Of a stretch of 64,000 nucleotides of DNA, positions 25,985-36,721 are shown one piece after another. This stretch comes from Pseudomonas piscis (GTDB lineage: Bacteria > Pseudomonadota > Gammaproteobacteria > Pseudomonadales > Pseudomonadaceae), in the NCBI RefSeq assembly GCF_009380155.1, contig NZ_WHUV01000001.1, positions 558,001 to 622,000 on the forward strand, in the 5' to 3' direction. Each line of letters starts with the position of its first letter. Position 1 is the first letter of the stretch. The translations under genes were made by a program, and so were the position numbers. The notes under the pieces are model-generated. The model saw only the letters and a program-made list of their open reading frames with translations, had not been told where the DNA came from and made no database searches.

Positions 25985-27148
25985 TCAGACGTAGTAGGCC
26001 TTCAGCGGTGGGAAGCCGTTGAACTCCACGGCGCTGTAGCTGGTGGTGTAGGCGCCGGTGGACAGCCAGTACAGGCGGTCGCCGATGGCCAGGTTCAGCG
26101 GCAGGCCGTACTTGTAGTTCTCGTACATGATGTCGGCGCTGTCGCAGGTCGGGCCGGCAATCACCACTTCTTCCACTTCGCCTTTCTTCTCGGTCCAGAT
26201 CGGGAACTTGATGGACTCGTCCATGGTTTCGATCAGGCCGGAGAACTTGCCCACGTCGGTGTATACCCAGCGCTCCACGGCGGTGCGCGACTTGCGTGCC
26301 ACCAGGACCACCTCGCTGACCAGGATGCCGGCGTTGGCGATCAGCGAACGGCCCGGCTCGAGGATGATTTCCGGCAGGTCGTCGCCGAAGTCTTCCTTGA
26401 GGAAACGGATGATTTCCTCGGCGTAGGTTTCCAGGCTGTTGGTGCGGGTGATGTAGTTGGCCGGGAAGCCACCGCCCATGTTGATCAGCTTCAGTTCGAT
26501 GCCGTCTTCTTCTTTGAGACGCTCGAAGATCACCTTGACCTTGGCGATGGCGGCGTCCCAGACGCTGATGTCGCGCTGCTGGGAGCCGACATGGAACGAC
26601 ACGCCGTAAGGCACCAGGCCCAGGTCGCGGGCCAGGATCAAGAGGTCCATGGCCATGTCGGTCTGGCAGCCGAACTTGCGCGACAGCGGCCAGTCGGCGG
26701 TGGTGGAGCCTTCGGTGAGGATGCGCACGTAGACCTTGGAGCCCGGGGCGGCCTTGGCGATATTGCGCAGGTCGGCTTCGGAGTCGGTGGCATACAGGCG
26801 CACGCCCTTCTCGTAGAAGTAGCGGATGTCCTTGGACTTCTTGATGGTGTTGCCGTAGCTGATGTTGGCCGGGTTGACGCCGCGACCCAGCACCTTGTCC
26901 AGCTCGTAGATCGAGGCGATGTCGAAGCTCGAGCCTTTTTCGTGCAGCAGGTCGATGATTTCCACGGCCGGGTTGGCCTTGACCGCGTAGTAGACCTTGG
27001 CGAATTCGAACCCGGCGCGCAGGTCGTCGTAGGCCTGGGCGATCATCTGGGTATCGATCATCACGAACGGGGTTTCTTTCTGGTCGGCGAACGCCTTCAT
27101 TTTCTGAAAGGTTTCGCGCGCGAAATAGTCTTCGACGTTAATCGACAT
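25985..27148 (-). CDS. speC: Ornithine decarboxylase (PLP, fold type III)
   Basis: Makes putrescine from ornithine, the first step of polyamine synthesis. 387 residues, like the P. aeruginosa SpeC and shorter than the E. coli fold-I enzyme. The cofactor lysine is K57 in YYAVKANP. FHVGSQQ, MGGGFPANY and EPGRSLIANAG contact PLP, and the dimer-interface cysteine is in GPTCDSADIM. The start MSINVEDYFA at 27148 has GGAG upstream; the frame stays open to 27358 but that stretch contains a terminator hairpin. Synteny with piuABC supports the call. Confidence 0.93.
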   Translation of the reverse strand: MSINVEDYFARETFQKMKAFADQKETPFVMIDTQMIAQAYDDLRAGFEFAKVYYAVKANPAVEIIDLLHEKGSSFDIASIYELDKVLGRGVNPANISYGNTIKKSKDIRYFYEKGVRLYATDSEADLRNIAKAAPGSKVYVRILTEGSTTADWPLSRKFGCQTDMAMDLLILARDLGLVPYGVSFHVGSQQRDISVWDAAIAKVKVIFERLKEEDGIELKLINMGGGFPANYITRTNSLETYAEEIIRFLKEDFGDDLPEIILEPGRSLIANAGILVSEVVLVARKSRTAVERWVYTDVGKFSGLIETMDESIKFPIWTEKKGEVEEVVIAGPTCDSADIMYENYKYGLPLNLAIGDRLYWLSTGAYTTSYSAVEFNGFPPLKAYYV

Positions 27149-27280
27149 GCGTGGAAGCTCCTGATGGCAAACGTTGGTAATCAATGGGTGGCAGGCAATG
27201 CCAGGGTCGACACCGCCTTGTGAACGTCCTCCGTATCCCCACTTTGGTTCGCCTACTTCCCAAGGCATGTCGCCGAAAGC

Positions 27281-27314
27281 AAAAAGGCCATGGGAAATCT
27301 GCCCTTGGCCTTGC
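27281..27314 (-). terminator. Intrinsic terminator in the speC leader (candidate attenuator)
   Basis: AAGGCCATGGG (27284-27294) and CCCTTGGCCTT (27302-27312) pair with one mismatch; read on the minus strand the stem is followed by TTTTT. It lies about 133 bases upstream of the speC ATG. The operon to the right has its own terminator at 27691-27726, so this one most likely acts on speC itself. Confidence 0.65.
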
Positions 27315-27690
27315 TGTCTCGTCGTCAGTACTTGAGCCGGATGGATCGTTTCCAGCATGGACGTTCGGCGCGAACTTTAGGCGGTGAGGGGGCTGAGATC
27401 AACAAAAAATGTCGCGTTTTTGCACTTGTCTGACGTGCGTTATCGGCATGTCCTTTTGTAGCCGACACAGATGACCGGCAGATGTTCCCGAAGAATTTCC
27501 GAGTGTTAAAAATACCTGCACGTTCGCGGCTTTTGCGCGCCAAGTGGTGGTGAACTGCCGAAGTCGCCAACATCGGCGACGTTAGCGGCGAGAGGGTGGC
27601 CAGAGGGGGATTTTGCCTGTTGCGTCAGGTTCCGGCGGGGAGCTTTTGCCGGGGCGGCTGTTGATATTTCTTTTCGCCGCCCGGGTGGGT

Positions 27691-27726
27691 AAAAAAACGC
27701 TGGCGAGCAAGCGTGCTTGCTCGCCA
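27691..27726 (-). terminator. Terminator / REP palindrome after the opuC operon
   Basis: TGGCGAGCAAG and CTTGCTCGCCA arms with a 4-base loop; seven Ts follow on the minus strand. The core is also the REP sequence of this genus. Confidence 0.8.
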
Positions 27727-27752
27727 CGGGTTGGCTTTTGATTATTTATTGA

Positions 27753-28910
27753 TCAGGCACTCACGGCCTCGGCCGGGGAGACGATGTTGGTCTTCATCCC
27801 ACGGGAGCGTCCCGAGCTGAGATAGGCGGCGATGGACTCCTGGGTCACTTCGCCGAGGAACACCCTTTCGGCGTCCAGCACCGGCAGCCACGAGCGGTTG
27901 AACTCGTACATGCGCGACAGCAGGATGCGCAGGTGCTCGTCGTAGGCGGCGGTGGCGTTGAACTGGCGCAGGAACTGGCCGCAGGTGCCGCCCTGGCGGT
28001 GCAGGTCGCGGCGCCGTACATAACCCAAGGCTTTATTCTCGGCGCAGGTCACCACCACGTAGCGCCGGTCGTGCTCGTCCATCAGTTCCAGGGCCTCGGC
28101 CACCGGGGTGTCCGGGCTCACCGACGGCGCGTTGTCGGCCGCGTCCTCGGCCTTGACCAGCAGCAGGCGCTTGAGGGTGCTGTCCTGGCCGACGAAGTTG
28201 CTGACGAAATCGTCCGCCGGATGGGCCAGCAGGGTGTCCGGGTGGTCGATCTGCAGCAGTTTGCCGGCGCGGAAGATGGCGATCTTGTCTCCCAGCTTGA
28301 TGGCCTCGTCGATGTCGTGGCTGACCATGATCACGGTCTTGTTGAGCGCCCGCTGCATCTCGAAGAACTCGTTCTGGATCATCTCGCGGTTGATCGGGTC
28401 CACCGCACCGAAGGGTTCGTCCATCAGCAGCAGCGGGGCCTCGGCGGCCAGGGCGCGGATCACTCCGATCCGCTGTTGCTGGCCGCCGGACAGCTCGCGC
28501 GGGTAGCGATGCAGGTAGTGCTTGGGTTCGAGCTTGATCATGCTCATCAGCTCGCGGGCGCGGTCGTGGCACTTCTGCTTGTCCCAGCCCAGCAGGCGCG
28601 GCACCACGGTGATGTTTTCCTCGATGGTCATGTTGGGAAACAGGCCGATCTGCTGGATCACGTAGCCGATGTTGCGACGCAGGGTCACTTCGTCCAGGCC
28701 GGTGGTGTCCTCGCCGTTGATCAGCACCTTGCCCGAGGTGGGCATGATCAGGCGGTTGATCATCTTCAGCGTGGTGCTCTTGCCGCAGCCGGAGGGGCCG
28801 AGGAATACGCAGATCTCGCCTTCGTTGACGGTCAGGCTGACCGAGTCGACGGCTTTGACATCCTTGCCGTTGCTGCGAAAGGTCTTGCTCAGGTTCTGTA
28901 GTTCGATCAT
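27753..28910 (-). CDS. opuCA: Betaine/carnitine/choline ABC transporter ATP-binding protein
   Basis: 385-residue ATPase energising quaternary-amine uptake. Start MIELQNLSKTF at 28910; the frame runs on upstream through the permease gene and that part is a shadow. Walker A LGPSGCGKST, signature LSGGQQQRIG, Walker B LLLMDEPFGAVD, switch VSHD. C-terminal tandem CBS-type domains (about residues 250-370) are typical of the OpuCA/OpuAA group and sense ionic strength or nucleotide. The ATG overlaps the permease stop by 4 bases. Gene order matches PA3888-PA3891. Confidence 0.88.
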   Translation of the reverse strand: MIELQNLSKTFRSNGKDVKAVDSVSLTVNEGEICVFLGPSGCGKSTTLKMINRLIMPTSGKVLINGEDTTGLDEVTLRRNIGYVIQQIGLFPNMTIEENITVVPRLLGWDKQKCHDRARELMSMIKLEPKHYLHRYPRELSGGQQQRIGVIRALAAEAPLLLMDEPFGAVDPINREMIQNEFFEMQRALNKTVIMVSHDIDEAIKLGDKIAIFRAGKLLQIDHPDTLLAHPADDFVSNFVGQDSTLKRLLLVKAEDAADNAPSVSPDTPVAEALELMDEHDRRYVVVTCAENKALGYVRRRDLHRQGGTCGQFLRQFNATAAYDEHLRILLSRMYEFNRSWLPVLDAERVFLGEVTQESIAAYLSSGRSRGMKTNIVSPAEAVSA

Positions 28911-29575
28911 TTCAGGGCTCCTATTGGGCTCAATCCTTTTGGCGTCAGCGAACGTTGCAGCCATTGCAGAAGCAGGTCGGCAAAGATGGCCAGCAGGCTG
29001 ACCAGCACGGCGCCGACGATCAACATCGACATGTCGCTGCGGCTGATGGAGGCCAGGATCAGCACCCCCAGGCCGCCGGCGCCGATGGTGGCGGCGATGG
29101 TCATGACGCCGATGTTCATCACCACCGCGGTGCGTACTCCGGCGAGGATCACCGGCACCGCGATCGGCAGCTCGACCATGCGCAGGCGCTGGCCGAAGGT
29201 CATGCCGATGCCCCGGGCGGCCTCGCGGATGCCCGGTTCGACGCCGGTCAGCGCCAGGTAGGTGTTGCGCATGATCGGCAACAGGGAATAAAGGAACACG
29301 GCGGTGATCGCCGGCAGCGGCCCCAGGCCCTGGCCGAACTTGGAGTAGAACGGCAGCAGCAGGCCGAACAGGGCGATGGAGGGGATGGTCAGCAGCACCG
29401 TGGCGCTGGCCTGCAATGGCCCGGCGAGGCTGGGGAAGCGGGTCATCAGCACGCCCAGGGGTACGCCAAAGACGATGGCCAGGGTGACGGCGATGCCCAC
29501 CAGGGTGATGTGTTGCCAGGTCAGGTGCAGGACCTGGGCCCAATCGAGATGGGAAAAGGCGTTCAAGAATTCCAT
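28907..29575 (-). CDS. opuCB: Betaine/carnitine/choline ABC transporter permease (OpuCB-like)
   Basis: 222 residues with about six membrane segments. The conserved cytoplasmic loop EAARGIGMTFGQRLRMVELPIA (EAA motif) contacts the ATPase. One of two permeases in the operon; GGAG lies upstream of ATG 29575. It sits between the binding-protein gene and the ATPase gene and overlaps the latter. Confidence 0.87.
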   Translation of the reverse strand: MEFLNAFSHLDWAQVLHLTWQHITLVGIAVTLAIVFGVPLGVLMTRFPSLAGPLQASATVLLTIPSIALFGLLLPFYSKFGQGLGPLPAITAVFLYSLLPIMRNTYLALTGVEPGIREAARGIGMTFGQRLRMVELPIAVPVILAGVRTAVVMNIGVMTIAATIGAGGLGVLILASISRSDMSMLIVGAVLVSLLAIFADLLLQWLQRSLTPKGLSPIGALK

Positions 29576-29587
29576 GTCTTCTCCTCT

Positions 29588-30481
29588 TTAGTTGATCGGG
29601 TGCTGGCGCAGGAAATCTGCGGCCACGGCGGAGGGGCTTTCATGGTCGACGTCGACCCGCGCGTTCAGCTGGCGCATGGTTTCGTCGTCGAACAGCGCCG
29701 CCAGCGGCTCGAGTTCGGCGGCCAGTTGCGGGTGAGCGTCGAGGTAGGCCTGGCGCACCACGGGAGCGGCGGTGTAGTCCGGGAAGTAGTGCTTGTCGTC
29801 TTCCAGCAATTTGAGCTTGAAGGCGCTGAGGCGTCCGTCGGTGGTGTAGACCAGGCCGGCAAACACCTGGCCATTGCGCAGGGCGGTATAGACCAGGCCG
29901 GCGTCCATCTGCCGAGTGTTCTTGCGGGTCAGGGCCATGTCATACAGCTTGACCATCCCGGCCATGCCGTCGGAACGGTTGGCGAACTCGGTGTCCAGGG
30001 CCACCAGGCGGTTTTCTCGGGTGTTTTCGTCCAGGGCCCGGGTCAGGTCGCTGATGCTGTTGATCCGTGGATGTTCCTTGGCCACGTTTTCCGGCAGCGC
30101 CAGGGCATAGGTGTTGCTGAACTTGGACGGCGACAACCAGACCAGGCCTTTTTTCGCGTCGAGTTCTTTCACCCGGGCGTAGGACTGCTGCTTGTCGAGC
30201 TTCTCGTCGATGTGGTTGTAGGCCACCAGCGACACCCCGGTGTATTCCCAGATCAGGTCCAGTTGGCCGCTTTCCTGGGCGCTGCGCGCCAGGTTGCTGC
30301 CCAGGCCGCCGGTGACCCGGGTGTCGTAGCCCTTGCTGCGCAGGTACTGGGAGGTGATTTCCGCCAGCAGGGTCTGCTCGGTGAAGACCCGGGCGCCGAT
30401 GCGGATCAGCGGTTTTTCCGCGGCGTGGGCCAGTGCGCTGAAAAGCAGGACGCAGCCGAGTATCAGGCTCAATTTCTTCAT
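29588..30481 (-). CDS. opuCC: Betaine/carnitine/choline-binding periplasmic protein (OpuAC family)
   Basis: 297 residues. Signal peptide MKKLSLILGCVLLFSALAHA cleaved before AEKPL. Mature type-II binding-protein fold with IRIGARVFTEQTLLAEI at the N terminus, GLVYTTDGRL in the second lobe and the GGLGSNLARSA segment. The AHAAE cut and lack of a lipobox make it soluble and periplasmic. It delivers substrate to the two flanking permeases. Confidence 0.87.
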   Translation of the reverse strand: MKKLSLILGCVLLFSALAHAAEKPLIRIGARVFTEQTLLAEITSQYLRSKGYDTRVTGGLGSNLARSAQESGQLDLIWEYTGVSLVAYNHIDEKLDKQQSYARVKELDAKKGLVWLSPSKFSNTYALALPENVAKEHPRINSISDLTRALDENTRENRLVALDTEFANRSDGMAGMVKLYDMALTRKNTRQMDAGLVYTALRNGQVFAGLVYTTDGRLSAFKLKLLEDDKHYFPDYTAAPVVRQAYLDAHPQLAAELEPLAALFDDETMRQLNARVDVDHESPSAVAADFLRQHPIN

Positions 30482-30505
30482 GTCGGTTCCTTGTCTCTGA
30501 CGGGC

Positions 30506-31222
30506 TTAGGACGGGCGCAGGCCACGTTCCAGCCAGAGGCGGCTGGCCAGGGTCACCAGGCCGTCCAGAAGCAGCGCCAGCAGGGCGGTGCAGGCGGCGC
30601 CGAGCAGCAGTTGCGGCTGATTGTTCAGGGCGATGCCGGGGAAGATCAGGCTGCCCAGGCTGTTGGCGCCGATCAGGAAGGCCAGGGGCGCGGTGCCGAC
30701 GTTGATCGCAAGGGCCACCCGCACGCCGCCGACGATGATCGGCACGGCATTGGGTAATTCGACTTTCCACAACACCTGGCGCGGGGTCATGCCGATGCCG
30801 GTGGCGGCTTCCTTGAGCGAGCCCTGGACGTTCTTCAGGCCTTCATAGGTATTGCGCACGATGGGCAGCAGGGAGGCCAGGAACAGGGCGAAGATCGCCG
30901 GCCCGCTGCCGATGCCGAGGACCCCGAGGGCAATGGCCAGGACGGCCAGGGGAGGAATGGTGTTACCGATGTTGAACACTTGCATGAAGCGTTCGGCGCG
31001 CCTGGCCATGGCGGGGCGGCTGAGGAGGATGCCGGCGGGAATGCCGACCAGCAGGGCGGCGCACATGGACGCCAGGACCAGGAACAGATGAGCTTGCAGG
31101 TAGAACAGTAGATCGTCGCGGTAGTGTTCGATCGTCTTGATGCCGATCCAGTGGACCAGCAGGGCCAGGAGGGCAATGACCGCAGCCCCTCCTATCAGCC
31201 CTTTGCCATAGCGAATAGCCAC
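30506..31222 (-). CDS. opuCD: Betaine/carnitine/choline ABC transporter permease (OpuCD-like)
   Basis: 238 residues, about six membrane helices, EAA loop KEAATGIGMTPRQVLWKVEL. First gene of the operon. The start is GTG at 31222, preceded by AAGGAG 7 bases away, so the SD decides the start. Paired with the 222-residue permease to form the channel. Confidence 0.87.
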   Translation of the reverse strand: MAIRYGKGLIGGAAVIALLALLVHWIGIKTIEHYRDDLLFYLQAHLFLVLASMCAALLVGIPAGILLSRPAMARRAERFMQVFNIGNTIPPLAVLAIALGVLGIGSGPAIFALFLASLLPIVRNTYEGLKNVQGSLKEAATGIGMTPRQVLWKVELPNAVPIIVGGVRVALAINVGTAPLAFLIGANSLGSLIFPGIALNNQPQLLLGAACTALLALLLDGLVTLASRLWLERGLRPS

Positions 31223-31685
31223 GGGCGGACTCCTTTTTTCTTATCGGTCGGCGGGCGCTTTCCCCTGTGGCAGGGCCGTGGCCGACTGCCGGGAAAGTCC
31301 CCGCGAAAAGCAGTTCGTCGAGTGCCGGCAGGGCGGCGGTGAACGAACCATGAGCGCAGCTTCGTCAAGCTAACTTGCTGAAATTCCAGGCATCTGATGA
31401 GCGCCTGGCAGGGAAGTGGACGTCTCCACCTTTTAAAAGGTTCCATAGTCGGCGGCGTTTGGCCACCCTTGTGGCCGCGACTTCGTGGCGCGAGGCGGTG
31501 ATCGAGGCGGGGAATCCAACGGGTTCCAGGGCGATGTCCGGGTTGCGGATGCTGCGCGCCCGGTCGCAGCCGTCGCTGGCGCTCGACAGCGGCTACAGGG
31601 GGATGGCGGGGCCGGACGGTGGTCCGGGAAGGCAGCTTTGCGCTATACTCGCCGCCCTTTTTTGATCACCGCCAGGCGATTTCCC
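31223..31685. promoter_or_regulatory. 463-bp divergent intergenic region, opuC promoter side and prfC promoter side
   Basis: No gene seen. Palindromes: AGCTT-CGTC-AAGCT (31358-31371), GTGGA-CGTC-TCCAC (31416-31429) and the 14-bp palindrome ACCTTTTAAAAGGT (31428-31441), any of which could bind an operon regulator. On the right side TATACT at 31644-31649 is a good -10 for prfC, 37 bp before its ATG. Confidence 0.4.
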
Positions 31686-33269
<1,584 letters not shown>

Positions 33270-33287
33270 GTTCGCCGGCAACATCCC

Positions 33288-33319
33288 AAGCCCCGCGGTG
33301 CAGGCCGCGGGGCTTTTTT
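33288..33319 (+). terminator. Rho-independent terminator of prfC
   Basis: AAGCCCCGCGG, 6-base loop, CCGCGGGGCTT, then a T-run; 18 bases past the stop. Confidence 0.92.
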
Positions 33320-33504
33320 GTGCCTGCTGGCAAGCCCAGGGTGGCACGCACCGTTAGTCGGACGGGGGCTCCTGGCATGGGGATCGATAGCTGGCTATCT
33401 GGAAAGTCCCGGGTATCGCGACTAGGTTTCAGGTGGTGCTGTGGCCGCTGCACGTCAGGGTTTGCAGCCATCGATGATTCACCTATGAAGGGATGGAATC
33501 GGCT

Positions 33505-33747
33505 ATGAGAATTTTTCAACGCGTGGTGCTGCTGATCAAGGTGCTGGTGCTGCTGAGCCTGGGAACCTCCGGGGCCTGGGCCCACAACCTGTTGCAGGTC
33601 AAGGAGCCGGGTTACTCGTCGGAGCAGAGCACGCCGGTGCAGATGCTGGCCAAGTCCGAGTCGGAGCCGGGGGATGAGGGGCAGGGCGGCAGTTCGGGGG
33701 ATGACGACCAGACCACCGACGATGGCGGGGAGCCCGATCAGGGGTGA
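33505..33747 (+). CDS. Small secreted acidic protein, unknown function (80 aa)
   Basis: 80 residues. Clear Sec signal: MRIFQRVVLLIKVLVLLSLG, cleavage expected after SGAWA. The mature part is about 54 residues and its second half is almost only Ser, Gly, Asp, Glu and Gln (SESEPGDEGQGGSSGDDDQT), so it is probably disordered and strongly negative. ATG 33505 is preferred over 33493, which sits on top of the AAGGG site. It stands alone between two terminators. I do not recognise the family; a periplasmic buffer/cation-binding role would be a guess. Confidence 0.7.
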   Translation: MRIFQRVVLLIKVLVLLSLGTSGAWAHNLLQVKEPGYSSEQSTPVQMLAKSESEPGDEGQGGSSGDDDQTTDDGGEPDQG

Positions 33748-33750
33748 AAA

Positions 33751-33795
33751 AAACCCCTCGCGGCGGATCGATGCGCAATCCGTCGCAAGGGGCCG
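33751..33795 (+). terminator. Stem-loop after the 80-aa gene
   Basis: ACCCCT-CGCGGCGGAT and ATCCGTCGC-AAGGGG arms close a hairpin directly after the stop at 33747; a second, stronger hairpin follows at 33809-33841. Confidence 0.5.
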
Positions 33796-33808
33796 GTGCA
33801 ACAAGGTC

Positions 33809-33841
33809 AAGGCGTCTGCGGTGGTCCCGCAGGCGCCTTTT
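33809..33841. terminator. Terminator between the 80-aa gene and dppF
   Basis: AAGGCGTCTGCGG and CCGCAGGCGCCTT with T-tract on the plus strand; placed between convergent genes. Confidence 0.75.
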
Positions 33842-33851
33842 TCATGCTCGT

Positions 33852-34820
33852 CTACAAGAACTGCTCGGCGTAGTGGCAAGCCACTTGGCGTGTGTCGAGC
33901 TGGCGCAGGGCCGGCTCTTCAGTGCTGCAACGCTCGGTGGCGTACGGGCAGCGCTTGTGGAAGGCGCAGCCGGGCGGCGGGTTCAGCGGGTTGGGCAGTT
34001 CGCCGGCGATCTTGATCTTCGGTTTGTCCGGGTCCGGGTGGATGGCCGGGGTCGCCGAGAGCAGGGCCTGGGTGTAAGGGTGCAGGGGACGGTTGTAGAT
34101 GTCCTCCTTGGGGCCCATTTCCACCGGCCGGCCCAGGTACATCACCAGTACCTGGTCGGCGACGTGGCGCACCACCGCCAGGTTGTGCGAGATGAAGACG
34201 TAGGCGGTGTTGAATTCCTGCTGCAGGTCCATGAACAGGTTCAGCACCTGGGCCTGGATCGACACGTCCAGGGCCGAGGTCGGTTCGTCCGCCACCAGTA
34301 CCTTGGGTTGCAGCATCATCGCCCGAGCCAGGGCAATGCGCTGGCGCTGGCCGCCGGAGAACATGTGTGGATAGCGCTGGTAATGCTCGGGGCGCAGGCC
34401 CACCTGCTTCATCATCGCCTGGACTTTCTCGCGGCGCTCGGTGGCCGACAGCTTGGTGTTGATCAGCAGCGGCTCGGCCAGCTGGTCACCGATCTTCTGC
34501 CGTGGGTTGAGCGAGGCATAGGGGCTCTGGAACACCATCTGCACGTCGCGGCGCAGTTGCTTGCGCTGCTCCTTGGTGGCGCCCTTGACCTCATGGCCGG
34601 CGATCTGCAGCGAGCCCGAGGATGGCTCTTCGATCAGGGTCAGGGCCCGGGCCAGGGTGGACTTGCCACACCCGGATTCGCCCACCACGGCCAGGGTCTT
34701 GCCGGCCTCCAGTTCGAAGGACACGCCATTGAGCGCGCGGACGGTGGCGTGGCCCTTGAACAGGCCCCGGGACACTTCGTAGTGACGGGTCAGGTCGCGG
34801 GCGGTTAGAACGACGGCCAT
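33852..34820 (-). CDS. dppF: Dipeptide ABC transporter ATP-binding protein DppF
   Basis: 322 residues, second ATPase of the dipeptide importer. Walker A VGESGCGKST, signature FSGGQRQRIALAR, Walker B VLVADEPTSALD. The C-terminal oligopeptide-family region has the cysteine cluster CAFHKRCPYATERC, which binds an iron-sulfur centre in related proteins. ATG 34820 overlaps the dppD stop (TGATG). Last gene of the dpp operon. Confidence 0.92.
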   Translation of the reverse strand: MAVVLTARDLTRHYEVSRGLFKGHATVRALNGVSFELEAGKTLAVVGESGCGKSTLARALTLIEEPSSGSLQIAGHEVKGATKEQRKQLRRDVQMVFQSPYASLNPRQKIGDQLAEPLLINTKLSATERREKVQAMMKQVGLRPEHYQRYPHMFSGGQRQRIALARAMMLQPKVLVADEPTSALDVSIQAQVLNLFMDLQQEFNTAYVFISHNLAVVRHVADQVLVMYLGRPVEMGPKEDIYNRPLHPYTQALLSATPAIHPDPDKPKIKIAGELPNPLNPPPGCAFHKRCPYATERCSTEEPALRQLDTRQVACHYAEQFL

Positions 34821-35788
34821 CACGCCACCTCCTGGTTGAGCGGGTAGAAGCAGCGCACCAGGCTGGCGGCTTGCGGATCGAGGCCGGGGCGTTGCTGGCG
34901 GCAGTTTTCCTGGACGTAGGGGCAGCGTGGCGATAGCAGGCAGCCCTGGGGCCGGTCATAACGACCGGGAACGATGCCCGGCAGGGTGGAGAGCCGCGAG
35001 GCACCGAGGCTGTGCTCGGGAATCGCCGCCAGCAGGGCTTCGCTGTAGGGGTGTGCGGGGATGTCGAACAGCTCCGGCACCTTGCCTACTTCCACGGCCT
35101 GGCCGGCGTACATCACGCAGACGCGCTGGGCGGTCTCGGCCACCACGGCCAGGTCGTGGGTGATCAGCACCAGGCCCATGTTCTGCTCTTTCTGCAAGCT
35201 CAGCAGCAGGTCCATGATCTGTGCCTGGATGGTCACGTCCAGGGCGGTGGTCGGTTCGTCGGCGATCAGCAGCTTGGGTTCGCCGGCGATGGCCATGGCG
35301 ATCGCCACGCGCTGGCTCATGCCACCGGACAGCTGGTGCGGGTAGGCGTCCATGCGGCTGGCGGCGCCCGGGATCTCGACCTTCTCCAGCAGTTCGATGG
35401 CGCGCTTGCGGGCGGCCTTGCCGGACATCTTCAGGTGCAGGCGCAGCACTTCCTCGATCTGGAAGCCCACGGTGTAGCTGGGGTTCAGCGCGGTCATCGG
35501 GTCCTGGAAGACCATGGCCAGGTCCTTGCCGACGATCTGCCGGCGCTGGCGGGCGCTGAGCTTGAGCATGTCCTTGCCGTCGAAGGTCAGGGCGTCGGCG
35601 GTGACGATGCCGGGATGCTCGATCAGGCCCATCAGGGCCATCATGGTCACCGATTTGCCGGAGCCGGACTCGCCGACGATGGCCAGTACTTCGCCCTTGT
35701 CGACCTTGAGGTCCAGGCCGTCCACCACGGGAACTGCCTTGGCGTCGCCGAAACGGACATTGAGATTCTTGATTTCTAACAGTGACAT
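34820..35788 (-). CDS. dppD: Dipeptide ABC transporter ATP-binding protein DppD
   Basis: 322 residues from ATG 35788 ([15 protein letters not shown]), preceded by GAGGAG; the frame upstream overlaps dppC and is discarded. Walker [11 protein letters not shown], signature [12 protein letters not shown], Walker [14 protein letters not shown]-terminal cysteines [14 protein letters not shown]. Pairs with DppF to power the DppBC channel. Confidence 0.92.
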   Translation of the reverse strand: MSLLEIKNLNVRFGDAKAVPVVDGLDLKVDKGEVLAIVGESGSGKSVTMMALMGLIEHPGIVTADALTFDGKDMLKLSARQRRQIVGKDLAMVFQDPMTALNPSYTVGFQIEEVLRLHLKMSGKAARKRAIELLEKVEIPGAASRMDAYPHQLSGGMSQRVAIAMAIAGEPKLLIADEPTTALDVTIQAQIMDLLLSLQKEQNMGLVLITHDLAVVAETAQRVCVMYAGQAVEVGKVPELFDIPAHPYSEALLAAIPEHSLGASRLSTLPGIVPGRYDRPQGCLLSPRCPYVQENCRQQRPGLDPQAASLVRCFYPLNQEVA

Positions 35789-35798
35789 GGGAATCTCC

Positions 35799-36710
35799 TC
35801 AGGCGGCATTCTTGAGCTTCGGATCCAGCGCATCGCGCAGGCCGTCGCCCATCAGGTTGATTGCCAGCACGCTGAGCAAAATGGTCAGGCCAGGCAGGCT
35901 CACTACCCACCAGGCGCGTTCGATGTAGTCGCGGGCCGAGGCCAGCATGGTGCCCCACTCGGGGGTAGGCGGCTGGACGCCGAGGCCGAGGAAGCCCAGG
36001 GCGGCGGCGTCGAGGATCGCCGAGGAGAAGCTCAGGGTGGCCTGGACGATCAGCGGCGCCATGCAGTTGGGCAGCACGGTGATGAACATCAGGCGCGGCA
36101 GGCCGGCACCGGCCAGGCGTGCGGCGGTCACGTAGTCGCGGTTGAGCTCGCCCATGACGGCGGCTCGGGTCAGGCGCACGTAGGACGGCAGCGAGACCAC
36201 GGCGATGGCGATCACGGTGTTGATCAGGCCTGGGCCGAGGATGGCGACGATGGCCACGGCCAGCAGCAGCGAAGGCAGGGCCAGCATGATGTCCATCAGG
36301 CGCATGATGCTCGGGCCCAGCAGGCGCGGGAAGAAGCCGGCGAACAGGCCCAGCAGGATCCCCGGGATCAGCGACATCACCACCGACGACAGGCCGATCA
36401 GCAGCGACAGGCGCGAACCCTGGATCAGCCGCGAGAGCAGGTCGCGGCCCAGTTCGTCGGTACCCAGCAGGAACTGCATCTGCCCGCCTTCGAGCCAGGC
36501 GGGTGGGGTCAGCAGGAAGTCGCGGTACTGCTCGCTGGGGTTATGCGGGGCTACCCAGGGGGCGAACAGTGCGCAGAACACCACCAGCAGCATGAACAGC
36601 AAACCGGCCACGGCGCCCTTGTTGCGGGAGAAGTGCTGCCAGAATTCTTTGTAGACGGACGGGTAAAGCAGGCTTTGATCGACTGCTACCGAGGAAGTTG
36701 GAGTGCTCAT
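35799..36710 (-). CDS. dppC: Dipeptide ABC transporter permease DppC
   Basis: 303 residues. N-terminal OppC-type segment ([20 protein letters not shown]), then six membrane helices; EAA-type loop [43 protein letters not shown] is the family hallmark. Start [12 protein letters not shown] at 36710; the longer frame into dppB is a shadow. Confidence 0.93.
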   Translation of the reverse strand: MSTPTSSVAVDQSLLYPSVYKEFWQHFSRNKGAVAGLLFMLLVVFCALFAPWVAPHNPSEQYRDFLLTPPAWLEGGQMQFLLGTDELGRDLLSRLIQGSRLSLLIGLSSVVMSLIPGILLGLFAGFFPRLLGPSIMRLMDIMLALPSLLLAVAIVAILGPGLINTVIAIAVVSLPSYVRLTRAAVMGELNRDYVTAARLAGAGLPRLMFITVLPNCMAPLIVQATLSFSSAILDAAALGFLGLGVQPPTPEWGTMLASARDYIERAWWVVSLPGLTILLSVLAINLMGDGLRDALDPKLKNAA

Positions 36711-36721
36711 GAGTCTTGGCC

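Noticed and set aside
27149..27358. 70-residue N-terminal extension of ornithine decarboxylase
   Set aside because: It would place a terminator hairpin inside the gene; MSINVEDYFA at 27148 has a good SD and gives the family length.
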